A stretch of 64,000 nt of DNA from Pseudotabrizicola alkalilacus (GCF_003443995.1 NZ_QWEY01000001.1:620001-684000); one strand, 5' to 3'. Counted from the stretch's first letter, positions 16,153 to 30,283 are shown. The notes: a model not told the origin generated them from the sequence alone. Program-made: numbers and translations.

Positions 16153-17361
16153 ATGAAGCAGACCAAGGCCGAGGCGAAGGCCGGAGCACGCCGCACTGGG
16201 CGAGAGCGCAGGGCCGCGAAATTTACGCAGCCGATCCAGCAGATCGTGACCATGCTGGTGATCACCGGGCTGGTGGCCGCGGGGGCATGGCTGATTCATG
16301 GTCAGGTGGCCGAGGTGTTCCGGTCCAACCTGTGGCTGAACGGATTTATCGCCTTTATCTTTGTGCTGGGGGTGTTCACCTGTTTCTGGCAGGTGCTGAT
16401 CCTGATCCAGTCGGTCAGCTGGATCGAGGATTTTGTCAGCCACGGGCCGGGGGCGGAAACCCAGCGGGTGCCGCGCCTGCTGGCACCGCTGGCGTCGCTG
16501 CTGCGCACGCGTGGGCAGCAGATGCAGATCTCCTCTTACAGCTCACGCTCGATCCTGGAATCGGTCGCCACCCGGATTGATGAGGCGCGGGATATTACGC
16601 GCTATCTGACCAACCTTTTGATTTTCCTTGGCCTTCTGGGCACGTTTTACGGGCTTGCCACCTCGGTTCCGGCGATTGTCGAAACGATCCGCTCGCTGTC
16701 ACCGCAAGAGGGCGAAAGCGGCGCTGCGGTTTTCGAAAAGCTGATGAGCGGGCTGGAAGCGCAGCTGGGTGGGATGGGAACGGCGTTTTCCTCATCACTG
16801 CTGGGGTTGGCAGGATCGCTGGTGGTGGGCCTGCTGGAGCTGTTTGCCGGCCATGGCCAGAACCGGTTTTATCGCGAGCTGGAAGAGTGGCTGTCGTCGA
16901 TCACCCGGCTGGGCTTTTCCAGCGGCGAGGCGGAAGGCGAGACTGATGGCGGCGCGGTGGCCATGGTGCTGGACCAGATGGTCAGCCAGATGGAGGCCCT
17001 GCAAGGGCTGTATGTGCAATCGGATGCCAGCCGGGGAGCCGTAGATGCGCGGATCGGCGAGCTGGCGGCGGCGGTCGGCGCGCTTGCCAACCGGCTGGAG
17101 GCGGAATCCGGGCAGGCAGCGGCGCTGGACCGTATTGCCGAAGGGCAGGAGCGGCTGATCGCGGCGCTGGTCGGGGCCGAGGGCGGCGCGCATTCGGATG
17201 CCGAAAGCCGGATGCGCCTGCGCTCGATTGATGTGCAGCTGCTGCGGATTCTGGAAGAAATTTCGGCAGGGCGGCAGGAAAGTGTCGCCGATCTGCGCGG
17301 CGAGATTTCGGCGCTGACGGCGGCGGTGCGGCAGTTGTCGCGCACCGGGGTGGGGCGCTGA
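16153..17361 (+). CDS. MotA/TolQ/ExbB-like proton channel protein
   Basis: A 402-residue inner-membrane protein. After a basic N-terminus, hydrophobic segments lie at about residues 31-49, 62-86, 151-170 and 208-232. The latter two carry the ExbB/TolQ signature (FLGLLGTFYGLA; GGMGTAFSSSLLGL). A long cytoplasmic, partly coiled-coil tail occupies residues 240-402, longer than in TolQ or ExbB (about 230). It probably forms a five-subunit ion channel around the helix of the next gene product. The next gene starts 3 nt after the stop. The pair resembles ZorA/ZorB in general plan, but neither ZorC nor ZorD is present; related pairs are widespread in Alphaproteobacteria without assigned function. 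Confidence 0.85.
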   Translation: MKQTKAEAKAGARRTGRERRAAKFTQPIQQIVTMLVITGLVAAGAWLIHGQVAEVFRSNLWLNGFIAFIFVLGVFTCFWQVLILIQSVSWIEDFVSHGPGAETQRVPRLLAPLASLLRTRGQQMQISSYSSRSILESVATRIDEARDITRYLTNLLIFLGLLGTFYGLATSVPAIVETIRSLSPQEGESGAAVFEKLMSGLEAQLGGMGTAFSSSLLGLAGSLVVGLLELFAGHGQNRFYRELEEWLSSITRLGFSSGEAEGETDGGAVAMVLDQMVSQMEALQGLYVQSDASRGAVDARIGELAAAVGALANRLEAESGQAAALDRIAEGQERLIAALVGAEGGAHSDAESRMRLRSIDVQLLRILEEISAGRQESVADLRGEISALTAAVRQLSRTGVGR

Positions 17362-17364
17362 GCC

Positions 17365-18978
17365 ATGGGGCTGTCGCGGCGGCGGGACGCGTCGATCATC
17401 TGGCCGGGCTTTGTGGATGCGGTCACGACGCTGGTGATGGTGCTGATGTTCGTGCTGACCATCTTTACCGTGCTGCAATCGGTGTTGCAGGAAACCATCA
17501 CCACGCAGGACGGAGAGCTGAACTCGCTGACCGATCAGGTGGCGGCACTGGCTGATGCGCTGGGGCTGGAGCGGAACCGGGTCGGGCAGTTGCAGGCCGA
17601 GGTCGGCACGCTGCGCTCTGACCTCGCCGCCAGCAAGGCCGAGGGCGAGCGGCAGGCGGCGCTGGTGGCGGGGCTGGCCGGGCGGCTGGCGACGGCCGAG
17701 ACCGAATTGCAGGCGGCAGAAGCGCGGGTGGCCAGCTTTGAGGCGCAGGTGGCGACGCTTTTGGCCGAGCGCGATGCCGCACGCGGCGAGGTGGCGGATC
17801 TGTCGGTCAGCAATGCCGAGCTGGAGGCGGCGCGGGCGGCCCTGTTGACCGAACGCGATGCGTTGCAGCTGGCGGTGGCCCGGGCGCGGCAAGAGATTGA
17901 TCAGACCGCCGAAGAGGCGCGGCTGGCGGCGGCGCGACGCGAGGCGGTTGAGGCGCTGATTGCCGATCTTCAGGCGAAATCGACCGCTGATGCCGCAGCG
18001 CTGACGGCGGCGCAGACGGAGCTGTCAGAGGCAGAAGCCGCACGGCTGGTCGATGCGGCGGCGCTGGAGGCGTTGCGGGCGCGGATGGCCGGGTCGGATG
18101 AAGCGATGGCGGCGATGACGCTGGCGCTGGAAGAACAGCGCAAGCGGGCCGAGGAAACCCTGCTGTTGCTCGCTGCGGCCCAGACCGAGGCGGCACAGGC
18201 GGCGGCGGATGTGGACCAGTCGGCGGCACTGCTGGCGGCGGCAGAGCGGGCGCTGACCGATGAACAGGCCAAGGCCATCGAGGCGGCGCAGCGGGTCGCC
18301 CTGCTGAACGAGCAGATTGTTGCCCTGCGCGGCCAGCTGGGCAGTCTGCAGGCGGTGCTGAACGAGGCGCGCGACAAGGATGCGACTGCGCAGGTGCAGC
18401 TGGAAGCACTGGGGTCGCAGCTGAACACCGCTTTGGCGCAGGTTGCGGCAGAGCAAAAGCGCCGCGCCGCGCTGGAAGAGGCCGAGCGGCTGCGGCTGGA
18501 GGCGGAAAACGCCGATCTGGAGAAGTTCCGCAGCGAATTTTTTGGCCAGCTCAGCCGCTTGCTGGAAGGGCGGGAGGGGGTGCGCGTGGTGGGCGACCGC
18601 TTTGTGTTCTCCAGCGAAGTGCTGTTTCAGCCCGGTGCCGCCGATCTGGCCCCCGAGGGTCGGGCGCAGATTGCCGGTGTGGTCGAAATTCTGAACGAGG
18701 TGCGGGCCGAGATTCCTGACACGATTGACTGGATCATCCGGGTCGATGGCCACACCGATAACGTGCCGCTGTCGGGCGCAGGGGCGTTTGCCGACAACTG
18801 GGAGCTGAGTCAGGCGCGGGCGCTGTCGGTGGTGCGGTTCATGCAGAACTCGCTGGGCTTTCCACCTGACCGGCTGGCAGCAACCGGCTTTGGCGAATAC
18901 CGGCCCGTGGTCTCGGGCAACACCGAAGCGGCCCGCCAGCAGAACCGGCGCATCGAGCTGAAGCTGACCGAGCGGTAG
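17365..18978 (+). CDS. MotB/OmpA-like protein with long coiled coil
   Basis: A 537-residue partner of the preceding channel protein. One membrane helix near residues 14-37 contains Asp18 in GFVDAVTTL, the position of the proton-carrying Asp in MotB/ExbD/TolR. Residues about 45-385 are an Ala/Glu/Arg-rich coiled coil, and residues about 400-535 form an OmpA-like peptidoglycan-binding domain (VDGHTDNVPLSG; TGFGEYRPV; NRRIELKL). It would reach through the periplasm to the cell wall, coupling ion flow to force. The spacer coiled coil is far longer than in MotB or Pal. It overlaps no other gene and faces clpA convergently. Confidence 0.87.
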   Translation: MGLSRRRDASIIWPGFVDAVTTLVMVLMFVLTIFTVLQSVLQETITTQDGELNSLTDQVAALADALGLERNRVGQLQAEVGTLRSDLAASKAEGERQAALVAGLAGRLATAETELQAAEARVASFEAQVATLLAERDAARGEVADLSVSNAELEAARAALLTERDALQLAVARARQEIDQTAEEARLAAARREAVEALIADLQAKSTADAAALTAAQTELSEAEAARLVDAAALEALRARMAGSDEAMAAMTLALEEQRKRAEETLLLLAAAQTEAAQAAADVDQSAALLAAAERALTDEQAKAIEAAQRVALLNEQIVALRGQLGSLQAVLNEARDKDATAQVQLEALGSQLNTALAQVAAEQKRRAALEEAERLRLEAENADLEKFRSEFFGQLSRLLEGREGVRVVGDRFVFSSEVLFQPGAADLAPEGRAQIAGVVEILNEVRAEIPDTIDWIIRVDGHTDNVPLSGAGAFADNWELSQARALSVVRFMQNSLGFPPDRLAATGFGEYRPVVSGNTEAARQQNRRIELKLTER

Positions 18979-19045
18979 CGGTTTGGGTGGCAGCTATCGC
19001 CACCCGGGCAATTCTCACCCAAGCGTGCAATCAAGCGGCATCTGC

Positions 19046-19075
19046 AAACAAAAGGCCCCTGCTTGCGCAGGGGCC
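19046..19075 (-). terminator. clpA intrinsic terminator
   Basis: On the minus strand GGCCCCTGC (complement of 19067-19075) pairs with GCAGGGGCC (complement of 19054-19062) around a 4-nt loop, followed by TTTTGTTT (complement of 19046-19053). It lies 26 nt after the clpA stop. Confidence 0.8.
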
Positions 19076-19100
19076 CATGCCGGGATCAGGAAAAGCCGGA

Positions 19101-21419
<2,319 letters not shown>

Positions 21420-21546
21420 TTGCTGCGTGCTCCTGTTCCTCGGGGCAGGTTCGGGTGTTCTTCACCTTTACCAACCGTTGCCTCATACCTTTAAAGTTCG
21501 GTTTTATTTGCCGTACTTCAAGAAGAATATTCACGCTTTGGGCTTT

Positions 21547-21562
21547 GGTGACATTTGTCACA
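21547..21562. promoter_or_regulatory. CRP/FNR-like palindrome upstream of clpA
   Basis: GTGACA (21548-21553) and TGTCAC (21556-21561) form a perfect inverted repeat with a 2-nt centre; on the minus strand it reads TGTGA-N6-TCACC, close to a CRP-family site. It lies about 130 nt upstream of the clpA start and 35 nt beyond the gloB stop. The regulator is unknown. Confidence 0.35.
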
Positions 21563-21594
21563 TCAATTGTGATCAGCCCTTGGGCGTTAACACG

Positions 21595-22362
21595 TCAGAA
21601 CCTGTCCTTGCGCCTGCGGATTTCGGCGAAGGTTTCTGCGTCAGATGCGTTGGCCATTCCGACGGCAGCCTTGAGTTCGGGCAAGGCCGCGCGCAGGAAC
21701 GGGTTTGTGGCCAGTTCTTCGGACAGGGTCGAAGGGACTGTGGGGCGAACATCCTCGCGCGCCAGAGCAACCTGCGATGCACGAGAGATAAGCGCTGGAT
21801 TGCCGGGTTCAAGGGACAGGGCAAAGCGGATGTTCGATGCGGTATACTCATGGCCCGAACAGATCAGCGTCTCGGGGGGCAGGGCGGCGAGTTTTGACAG
21901 GCTGGCCCACATCGTATCGGGCGTGCCTTCGAACAGGCGGCCGCATCCGGCGGCCATCAGGCTATCGGCGGTGAAGGCAAGGCCGGAGCCGGGGAAGTGA
22001 AAGGCGATATGGCCCATGGTGTGGCCGGAGACATCTATGACCGTGCCGGTCTCGGCGCCGATGGTCACGCTGTCGCCTTCGGTCAGTGCGTGATCCAGCG
22101 GGGGCAGGCGGTGCGCGTCGGCCGCGGCACCCCAGACCTTGGCCCCGGTGGCATCGCGCAGGGCAGGGACGCCTGCGATATGGTCATCGTGGTGATGGGT
22201 GATCAGAATGTCGGTCAGCCGCCAGCCACGGGTTTGCAGCGCGGCCAATATCGGTGCAGCATCGGGCACATCGACCACGGCGGTCGCACCGGAGGCGGAA
22301 TCGTGGATCAGAAAGGCATAGTTGTCTTTCAGGCAGGGGATCGTCACAAGGTCCAGAGGCAT
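21595..22362 (-). CDS. gloB: Hydroxyacylglutathione hydrolase (glyoxalase II)
   Basis: A 255-residue metallo-beta-lactamase-fold enzyme that hydrolyses S-D-lactoylglutathione to D-lactate and glutathione. The metal-binding THHHDDH motif is at residues 55-61; further ligands are in GHTMGHIAF (His) and the FTADSL Asp, with CSGHEYT near residue 168. The C-terminal HAGH_C domain (EPGNPAL...TNPFLR) is present. Length matches bacterial GloB. It is divergent from the methyltransferase gene across 64 nt. Confidence 0.95.
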   Translation of the reverse strand: MPLDLVTIPCLKDNYAFLIHDSASGATAVVDVPDAAPILAALQTRGWRLTDILITHHHDDHIAGVPALRDATGAKVWGAAADAHRLPPLDHALTEGDSVTIGAETGTVIDVSGHTMGHIAFHFPGSGLAFTADSLMAAGCGRLFEGTPDTMWASLSKLAALPPETLICSGHEYTASNIRFALSLEPGNPALISRASQVALAREDVRPTVPSTLSEELATNPFLRAALPELKAAVGMANASDAETFAEIRRRKDRF

Positions 22363-22426
22363 GGTCGTCCTTACGGTTGACTGTGGCGCATATGGCCAGC
22401 ATGGCCCGGAAGAAGGATGGTCCGCA

Positions 22427-23188
22427 ATGCATCTTGATGTACTCGATCTGCGTAACTTTTATTATCGCACCCAGTTGGGGCGCGTGGCGCAGCGGGCGAT
22501 CCGGGATCAGGTGGTGCAGTTCTGGCCGCCTGCGGTGGGGCAGACGGTGGCGGGGTTTGGCTTTGCGGTGCCGCTGTTGCGGCCCTATCTGCCCAAATCG
22601 CGCCGGGTGATCGGGCTGATGCCGGGGCCGCAAGGCGTGATGCCCTGGCCTGCCGGAATGCTGAACGTGTCGGTGCTGTGCGAAGAGACCGCCTGGCCGC
22701 TGCCGACCGGGCTGGTGGACCGGCTGGTGCTGATGCACGGGCTGGAGACGTCAGAGCAGCCGACTGCCGTGCTGGAAGAGGCGCACCGGGTGCTGGGGCC
22801 GGGGGGGCGGGCGCTGTTCATCGTGCCCAACCGCTCGGGCCTGTGGGCGCGGCGCGATGGCACGCCGTTTGGCTTTGGCCGCCCTTATAGCGTCAGTCAG
22901 CTGGAGGCGCAGCTGAAACGGCATGGCTTTACCCCGGACCGGGCGGCCGCGGCGCTGTTTGCGCCGCCCTCGACCGGGCGGTTCTGGCTGCGCACTGCGG
23001 ATTTCTGGGAGCGGATCGGAAAGCGCGCGCCGTGGCTGGTGGGCGGGGTGCTGATGGTCGAGGCGACAAAACAGGTCTATGCCCCGACGCGCGGCGGGCT
23101 GGCCGCGGCCGTGCGCCGCCCGCTACGGGTGCTGGAAGGCGTGGGCCAGCCGGTTCCGGCCCCCGCCAGATCCCACCGGGCGGAATAA
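22427..23188 (+). CDS. SAM-dependent methyltransferase, class I
   Basis: A 253-residue protein with a Methyltransf_11-like core: an acidic/hydrophobic strand ([10 protein letters not shown], about residues 101-110), then [21 protein letters not shown] (about 117-137), the usual post-motif II loop. The N-terminal SAM loop is atypical ([12 protein letters not shown] instead of a GxGxG-rich motif), so cofactor binding is less obvious. ATG 22427 with GAAGGA upstream is chosen; the frame is open further upstream into the gloB-facing region. The substrate is unknown. Divergent pairing with gloB is often kept in Rhodobacterales. Confidence 0.8.
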   Translation: MHLDVLDLRNFYYRTQLGRVAQRAIRDQVVQFWPPAVGQTVAGFGFAVPLLRPYLPKSRRVIGLMPGPQGVMPWPAGMLNVSVLCEETAWPLPTGLVDRLVLMHGLETSEQPTAVLEEAHRVLGPGGRALFIVPNRSGLWARRDGTPFGFGRPYSVSQLEAQLKRHGFTPDRAAAALFAPPSTGRFWLRTADFWERIGKRAPWLVGGVLMVEATKQVYAPTRGGLAAAVRRPLRVLEGVGQPVPAPARSHRAE

Positions 23189-23520
23189 GGCAGGCACACA
23201 GCCCGCAAGGGAGATTCGCGGTGGGCTGATGGCGTGCTGGAAGTGCGGGCCGCGACCCGCTGCCAAAGCCTGTTGGACCGTCGTTTTTGGCTCTGCGACC
23301 CGATCTGAAAGGTGCCATAGAGTCGCACCTGTGCAGGTGCAGCGCAAACATGCGCGAAACCTGCATGGAACCATCACAATGTGGCGACCAACACGGTTGC
23401 GGGGTGGCAAAGGCTCTGCTAGAGACGCCGAAAATCAAGACGCATACCCTTGTATGCGCCATTGGCGGCCTCTGACCTGCCGGCGTGTAGGGACGGGCCT
23501 AAGACAACGGAAGGGATGAC
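23189..23520 (+). promoter_or_regulatory. Intergenic region upstream of the atp operon
   Basis: This 332-nt region has no convincing gene. It holds two perfect small hairpins: GCACCT-GTGC-AGGTGC (23325-23340) and CGCATAC-CCTT-GTATGCG (23441-23458). A weak promoter candidate is TTGCGG (23397-23402) with CTAGAG (23419-23424) at 16-nt spacing; if it is real, the second hairpin lies in the atpH leader. Confidence 0.35.
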
Positions 23521-24081
23521 GTGTCCGAACCAGCTTCGATCTCCTCCGGCATCGCCGCGCGCTACGCCACCGCTCTGTTCGAGCTGGCAAGGGAAGCAGG
23601 GGCCATTCCGGCACTTGAATCCGACGCAGACGCGCTGACTGCCGCATTGTCCACCAGCGTTGATTTCGGGACGTTGATTTCGTCGCCCGTGATCAGCCGC
23701 GATGATCAGGCCCGGTCGATGGCTGCGATTGCAGCCAAGATGGGCCTGTCGGATCTGACCGCGAACACATTGCAACTGATGGCGGCCAAGCGCCGCCTTT
23801 TTGTGTTGCCGTATGTGTTGACCGGTCTGGCCGCCCGCATCGCGGAGGAAAAGGGCGAGGTGACTGCCGAAGTGACTTCGGCCACCGCCCTGACGCCGGA
23901 ACAGGCCAATACCCTTGCCGCCACGCTCAAAGCGCGTGTGGGCAAGGACGTGAAATTGAAAACCACCGTTGATGAAAGTCTCATCGGCGGTCTTGTCGTC
24001 AAGCTCGGCTCCACCATGATCGACACCTCGGTCAAGGCAAAGCTCGCAGCTCTCCAGAATGCAATGAAAGAGGTTGGGTGA
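23521..24081 (+). CDS. atpH: ATP synthase F1 subunit delta
   Basis: A 186-residue stator subunit linking the F1 head to the F0 b-subunits. The N-terminal helical domain ([13 protein letters not shown], residues 9-21) and the C-terminal [22 protein letters not shown] signature (about 154-175) are typical of OSCP/delta. The start is GTG 23521 with GGAAGG upstream. Its stop overlaps the atpA start (TGATG). It opens the F1 operon delta-alpha-gamma-beta-epsilon; F0 genes are not in the window, the usual split in this class. Confidence 0.97.
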   Translation: MSEPASISSGIAARYATALFELAREAGAIPALESDADALTAALSTSVDFGTLISSPVISRDDQARSMAAIAAKMGLSDLTANTLQLMAAKRRLFVLPYVLTGLAARIAEEKGEVTAEVTSATALTPEQANTLAATLKARVGKDVKLKTTVDESLIGGLVVKLGSTMIDTSVKAKLAALQNAMKEVG

Positions 24082-25619
24082 TGGGAATTCAGGCTGCTGA
24101 GATCTCTGCGATCCTGAAAGAGCAGATCAAGAACTTTGGCAAGGATGCTGAAGTGGCCGAAGTGGGCCGTGTTCTTTCGGTAGGTGACGGGATTGCCCGT
24201 GTGCATGGTCTGGACAATGTTCAGGCTGGTGAAATGGTGGAATTCCCCGGCGGTATCCGCGGGATGGCCCTGAACCTTGAAGTCGACAACGTCGGCGTCG
24301 TGATCTTTGGCTCTGACCAGGACATCAAGGAAGGCGATATCGTCAAGCGCACCAAGTCCATCGTGGACGTGCCTGCCGGCAACGCCCTGCTGGGCCGTGT
24401 TGTGGACGGTCTGGGCAACCCGATCGACGGCAAAGGTCCGATCGCTGCGACCGAACGCCGGATCGCCGATGTAAAGGCCCCCGGCATCATTCCACGCCAG
24501 TCGGTGCACGAGCCGATGGCAACCGGCCTGAAGGCCGTTGACGCCATGATCCCGGTTGGCCGCGGCCAGCGCGAGCTGATCATCGGTGACCGTCAGACCG
24601 GCAAGACCGCCGTGGCGCTCGACACCATTCTGAACCAGAAGTCCTATAACGAGGCTGCTGGCGACGACGAGAGCAAGAAACTGTACTGCATCTATGTCGC
24701 CATCGGCCAGAAACGGTCGACCGTGGCGCAGCTGGTGAAAAAGCTGGAAGAAACCGGCGCGATTGCCTACACCATCGTGGTGGCCGCAACCGCATCCGAC
24801 CCGGCGCCGATGCAGTTCCTGGCGCCCTATTCGGCGACCGCTATGGCAGAGTTTTTCCGCGACAACGGCCGTCATGCGCTGATCATCTATGATGACCTGT
24901 CCAAGCAAGCCGTTGCTTACCGTCAGATGTCGCTCTTGCTGCGTCGTCCGCCGGGCCGTGAAGCCTATCCGGGCGACGTGTTCTACCTGCACTCCCGCCT
25001 GCTGGAGCGTTCGTCGAAGCTGAACGCCGATTTCGGCTCGGGCTCCTTGACCGCGCTGCCGATCATCGAAACCCAGGGCGGCGACGTGTCGGCCTTTATT
25101 CCGACGAACGTGATCTCGATCACCGACGGCCAGATCTTCCTTGAGACCGAATTGTTCTATCAGGGCATCCGCCCGGCTGTGAACACCGGTCTGTCGGTGT
25201 CGCGCGTTGGGTCGTCTGCACAGACGAACTCGATGAAAACCGTGGCTGGTCCGGTGAAACTGTCGCTCGCGCAGTATCGTGAGATGGCGGCCTTTGCGCA
25301 GTTCGGCTCTGACCTTGACGCATCGACCCAGCAGCTGCTGGCCCGTGGTGCGCGCCTGACCGAGCTGATGAAGCAGAACCAGTACTCGCCACTGACCAAC
25401 GCGGAAATCGTCTGCGTGATCTATGCGGGCACCGCCGGGTTCCTCGACAAGGTTGCTGTGAAGGATGTGGGCCGGTTCGAAGCGGGTCTGCTGTCGTTCC
25501 TGCGTAACCAGCGCAAGGATATCCTGGACTGGATCACCACCGCTGACCCGAAAATCAAAGGCGCAGATGAGCAAAAGCTGAAAGACGCTATCGCTGAATT
25601 CGCCAAAACCTTCGCTTAA
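24081..25619 (+). CDS. atpA: ATP synthase F1 subunit alpha
   Basis: A 512-residue regulatory nucleotide-binding subunit of the F1 hexamer. Beta-barrel N-domain, then P-loop GDRQTGKT (169-176), the central nucleotide-binding domain with [26 protein letters not shown] divided across the DELSEED-proximal region, and a C-terminal helical domain. Length matches the family. ATG 24081 shares one base with the atpH stop; an in-frame GTG one codon earlier is ignored. Confidence 0.98.
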   Translation: MGIQAAEISAILKEQIKNFGKDAEVAEVGRVLSVGDGIARVHGLDNVQAGEMVEFPGGIRGMALNLEVDNVGVVIFGSDQDIKEGDIVKRTKSIVDVPAGNALLGRVVDGLGNPIDGKGPIAATERRIADVKAPGIIPRQSVHEPMATGLKAVDAMIPVGRGQRELIIGDRQTGKTAVALDTILNQKSYNEAAGDDESKKLYCIYVAIGQKRSTVAQLVKKLEETGAIAYTIVVAATASDPAPMQFLAPYSATAMAEFFRDNGRHALIIYDDLSKQAVAYRQMSLLLRRPPGREAYPGDVFYLHSRLLERSSKLNADFGSGSLTALPIIETQGGDVSAFIPTNVISITDGQIFLETELFYQGIRPAVNTGLSVSRVGSSAQTNSMKTVAGPVKLSLAQYREMAAFAQFGSDLDASTQQLLARGARLTELMKQNQYSPLTNAEIVCVIYAGTAGFLDKVAVKDVGRFEAGLLSFLRNQRKDILDWITTADPKIKGADEQKLKDAIAEFAKTFA

Positions 25620-25639
25620 GCGTCTGAAAGGACAGGGAT

Positions 25640-27966
<2,327 letters not shown>

Positions 27967-27976
27967 GGAGGGGATC

Positions 27977-28363
27977 ATGGCAGTTCAGTTCGACCTCGTC
28001 AGCCCGGAACGGCGCCTTGCGTCGGCTCAGGCGACCGAGGTCCAGATTCCGGGCGCCGAGGGCGACCTGACGGCGATGGAGGGGCATGCCCCCACCATCA
28101 CCACCCTGCGCCCCGGCATCCTGAAAGCGGTCGCCGCTGACGGGACCAAGACCTTTATCGTGACTGGCGGTTTCGCCGAAATCACCGCGACCAGCGTTTC
28201 GGTTCTGGCCGAACGCGCGGTTCCGGTCGAGGAGGCAACGCCTGCCCTGATGGACAGTCTGGTGGCGGAACTCCGCGATGCGGCAGCCGGTACGGATGAC
28301 AAGGACGCGGCCGACAAGATCATGGCCGACATGATGGCAGCGCGCCGCGCGATCGGGCAGTAA
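27977..28363 (+). CDS. atpC: ATP synthase F1 subunit epsilon
   Basis: A 128-residue epsilon subunit with the N-terminal beta-sandwich ([33 protein letters not shown]) that contacts gamma and the c-ring, and a short helical C-terminus. It starts 10 nt after atpD with AAGGAGGGG as ribosome-binding site. It is followed by a strong terminator, closing the operon. Confidence 0.97.
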   Translation: MAVQFDLVSPERRLASAQATEVQIPGAEGDLTAMEGHAPTITTLRPGILKAVAADGTKTFIVTGGFAEITATSVSVLAERAVPVEEATPALMDSLVAELRDAAAGTDDKDAADKIMADMMAARRAIGQ

Positions 28364-28386
28364 TGCTCTGAAACAGTTGAAGTCTG

Positions 28387-28422
28387 AACAGGCCCCGGCA
28401 TATGCTGGGGCCTGTTCATTTT
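28387..28422 (+). terminator. atp operon terminator
   Basis: AACAGGCCCC (28387-28396) pairs with GGGGCCTGTT (28407-28416); the stem extends inward through GGC/GCT to a 4-nt ATAT loop. It is followed by CATTTT. It lies 23 nt after the atpC stop. Confidence 0.85.
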
Positions 28423-28483
28423 CAGGTACAGATTTTTTGGATGACAGGGCACCAGAGCCAGAGTGCCAAAGAAGGGTCACCGC

Positions 28484-28834
28484 ATGAAGCGTTTTCCTCC
28501 CGGCAGTATCGGAATCGTTCAGGGGTCGCGGGTTCTGTTTTCCGATTTTGCCGATGGGGGGGTGATGTGGACAGGCGACGGTGATCGCGAAAGCCGCCAT
28601 ATCGTGCGGTTCAAAGAGCCGTTCCGCATGGCACCCGCTGTGCATGTCGGCATCTCAATGTGGGACACGGATCACCGGACCAACGCCCGCGCCGATCTGA
28701 CTGCAGAAAATATCTCCGAAACCGGCTTTCATCTGGTGTTCAGAACCTGGGGCGACACCCGTGTCGCACGGATACGCGCGGACTGGATGGCGATTGGCCA
28801 AGTGCCGGATGAGGACGATTGGGAGATCGACTAA
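28484..28834 (+). CDS. H-type lectin domain protein
   Basis: A 116-residue single-domain protein. The central WTGDGDRESRHIVRFKEPF segment, then VHVGISMWDTDHRTNARADL and a final FRTWGDTRVARIRADWMAIG, match the six-stranded H-type lectin fold first described in invertebrate agglutinins. There is no signal peptide, so it is predicted cytosolic. ATG 28484 is preferred over a GTG seven codons upstream because GAAGGG lies at 28471-28476. It sits behind the atp terminator, an arrangement I recall as common in Rhodobacterales; the sugar ligand and role are unknown. Confidence 0.85.
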   Translation: MKRFPPGSIGIVQGSRVLFSDFADGGVMWTGDGDRESRHIVRFKEPFRMAPAVHVGISMWDTDHRTNARADLTAENISETGFHLVFRTWGDTRVARIRADWMAIGQVPDEDDWEID

Positions 28835-28843
28835 GGGTGGCGC

Positions 28844-30283
28844 CTAAAAACGGTAGGCCAGCCGAAGGCCACCCCAATGGCAACCTTTGACCGTGATCGG
28901 CGCTGAAACATCTTTCATCATCGCGAAGGTGCCACCGCCCATGTCGCGCCGGTAGATCTGCATCAGGAAAGGCGCGGTGGACCTTCCGGCCCCCAAACCG
29001 ACCCGGTCATCAAAGATACGACGATTGCGGCAATTCGCGGCATTCCAGACTGGATCATTGCCCTGACGAGCCGAGAACTGCCGGTTGTGGGTCGGCAGAT
29101 AGCCGTCCTGGGTCACTGCTGCGCAAAAAACGATCCGGGGGTCAAGCGTAAGCATCTGTTCTTGTACCGGCGGAAACAGTCGGTCTGTCAAGCTGGTGAA
29201 GGGGGCCAGAACCTGGGCGGGGTTGCTGCCGGGGATCGGGCGATAGTCAGAGGAAAACAGCATCTGCTGACTGATCTCGCCGCGGTCAAGGGCCTGTTCC
29301 AGCACGTCGCTCAGCCGGGTTGCGGAGTGCATGACGGCATCGATCAGCGGTCGATCTTCCGAAGCGCCACCAAGCGCGAACATGTGCTGCACCATGCGTT
29401 CGCTGAGCGTGATCAATCCAGACACGCGATTGCGCGCGTCATTGATCATCTCGGTCTGCTCGATGATCCCTTCGTAAAGTGCCACGAATGTCGGACCGAA
29501 CCCGTGCATGACACTGCGCATATGTTGCGCATCGGTGCCCATCGCGGCCAGCTCGGACTCGCCTGCACTGGCTTGTTTTCCCAGATCTTTCAGGGCCGAT
29601 CCGGCAGACGCAAGGTCGCGCAACCCGGTTTCGGCCTGACCGACAGTGACCTCTGTCTCGGCACGCAATGCGGCAATTTCCCCGGCCAACGATCCCACCG
29701 TTTCGGAAATCACTCTTGCGGTAGTGGTCGTCTGCGCTGACAGTGCATTGACCGCATCGGCCACCACGGCAAAGCCACGACCGCGGTCGCCCGCGCGGGC
29801 AGCCTCGATCTTTGCGTTCATCGCCAGCATGTTGATTTCACGTGCAATGTCGAGAATGCGCGTGTTGGATGCCTGCGTGGCCCGCATCGCATCATCAATG
29901 CGGGCAAGGGGCGCACCCACGCCACTGACCCACCCCAACACCTGCTGGCTGGCCCCGATCGCCTGATGCAGCTGTGCGGTTGACGTCGCCAACACTTCGA
30001 TCAGGCTGCCCATGACGGTCGACAGGCGTTCGGTCGTCCCGACCATGGAGGCAGATGCCTTGGACACGCTGCGGGCGCTGTCGCGCACTTCTGTCAAACG
30101 TGTGACCTGTTCTGCGGCGGCCTCATCGACGCCGTCAAAAAAGCCCGCCACGTCCACAATGTCATGGCCCAGCTGCACCGAGGCTGCCACCATTTCATCA
30201 ATGATCCGGTCGTCCGGACGCGGTGCAGGAGGAGCAAGGGGCGGGGGGGAGACATGGTCTCCGCCACGAAAAGCATTTTTCAT
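28844..30283 (-). CDS. Soluble methyl-accepting chemotaxis-like signalling protein
   Basis: A 479-residue protein with no transmembrane helix. After a Pro-rich start, residues about 30-290 form a long helical MCP-type signalling region with the hairpin tip EINMLAMNAKIEAARAGDRGRGFAVVADAV divided around residue 165. The C-terminal about 110 residues form a separate sensor-like domain (QDGYLPTHN, then NCRNRRIFDDRVGLGAG, and HWGGLRLAY) that recurs at the C-ends of soluble alphaproteobacterial MCPs and looks Cache/PAS-like. The order, signalling core first and sensor last, is reversed from classic receptors. No che genes are adjacent; a cytoplasmic redox or metabolite receptor is plausible. Confidence 0.85.
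   Translation of the reverse strand: MKNAFRGGDHVSPPPLAPPAPRPDDRIIDEMVAASVQLGHDIVDVAGFFDGVDEAAAEQVTRLTEVRDSARSVSKASASMVGTTERLSTVMGSLIEVLATSTAQLHQAIGASQQVLGWVSGVGAPLARIDDAMRATQASNTRILDIAREINMLAMNAKIEAARAGDRGRGFAVVADAVNALSAQTTTTARVISETVGSLAGEIAALRAETEVTVGQAETGLRDLASAGSALKDLGKQASAGESELAAMGTDAQHMRSVMHGFGPTFVALYEGIIEQTEMINDARNRVSGLITLSERMVQHMFALGGASEDRPLIDAVMHSATRLSDVLEQALDRGEISQQMLFSSDYRPIPGSNPAQVLAPFTSLTDRLFPPVQEQMLTLDPRIVFCAAVTQDGYLPTHNRQFSARQGNDPVWNAANCRNRRIFDDRVGLGAGRSTAPFLMQIYRRDMGGGTFAMMKDVSAPITVKGCHWGGLRLAYRF

Noticed and set aside
16153-18978. Zorya-type phage defence system
   Set aside because: ZorA/ZorB-like architecture is present, but no ZorC, ZorD or ZorE gene follows; the next gene is clpA on the opposite strand.
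23706-25574. 622-codon antisense open frame over atpH-atpA
   Set aside because: The plus-strand atpH and atpA are unmistakable; the antisense product has no recognisable domain and its length follows from high GC codon bias.
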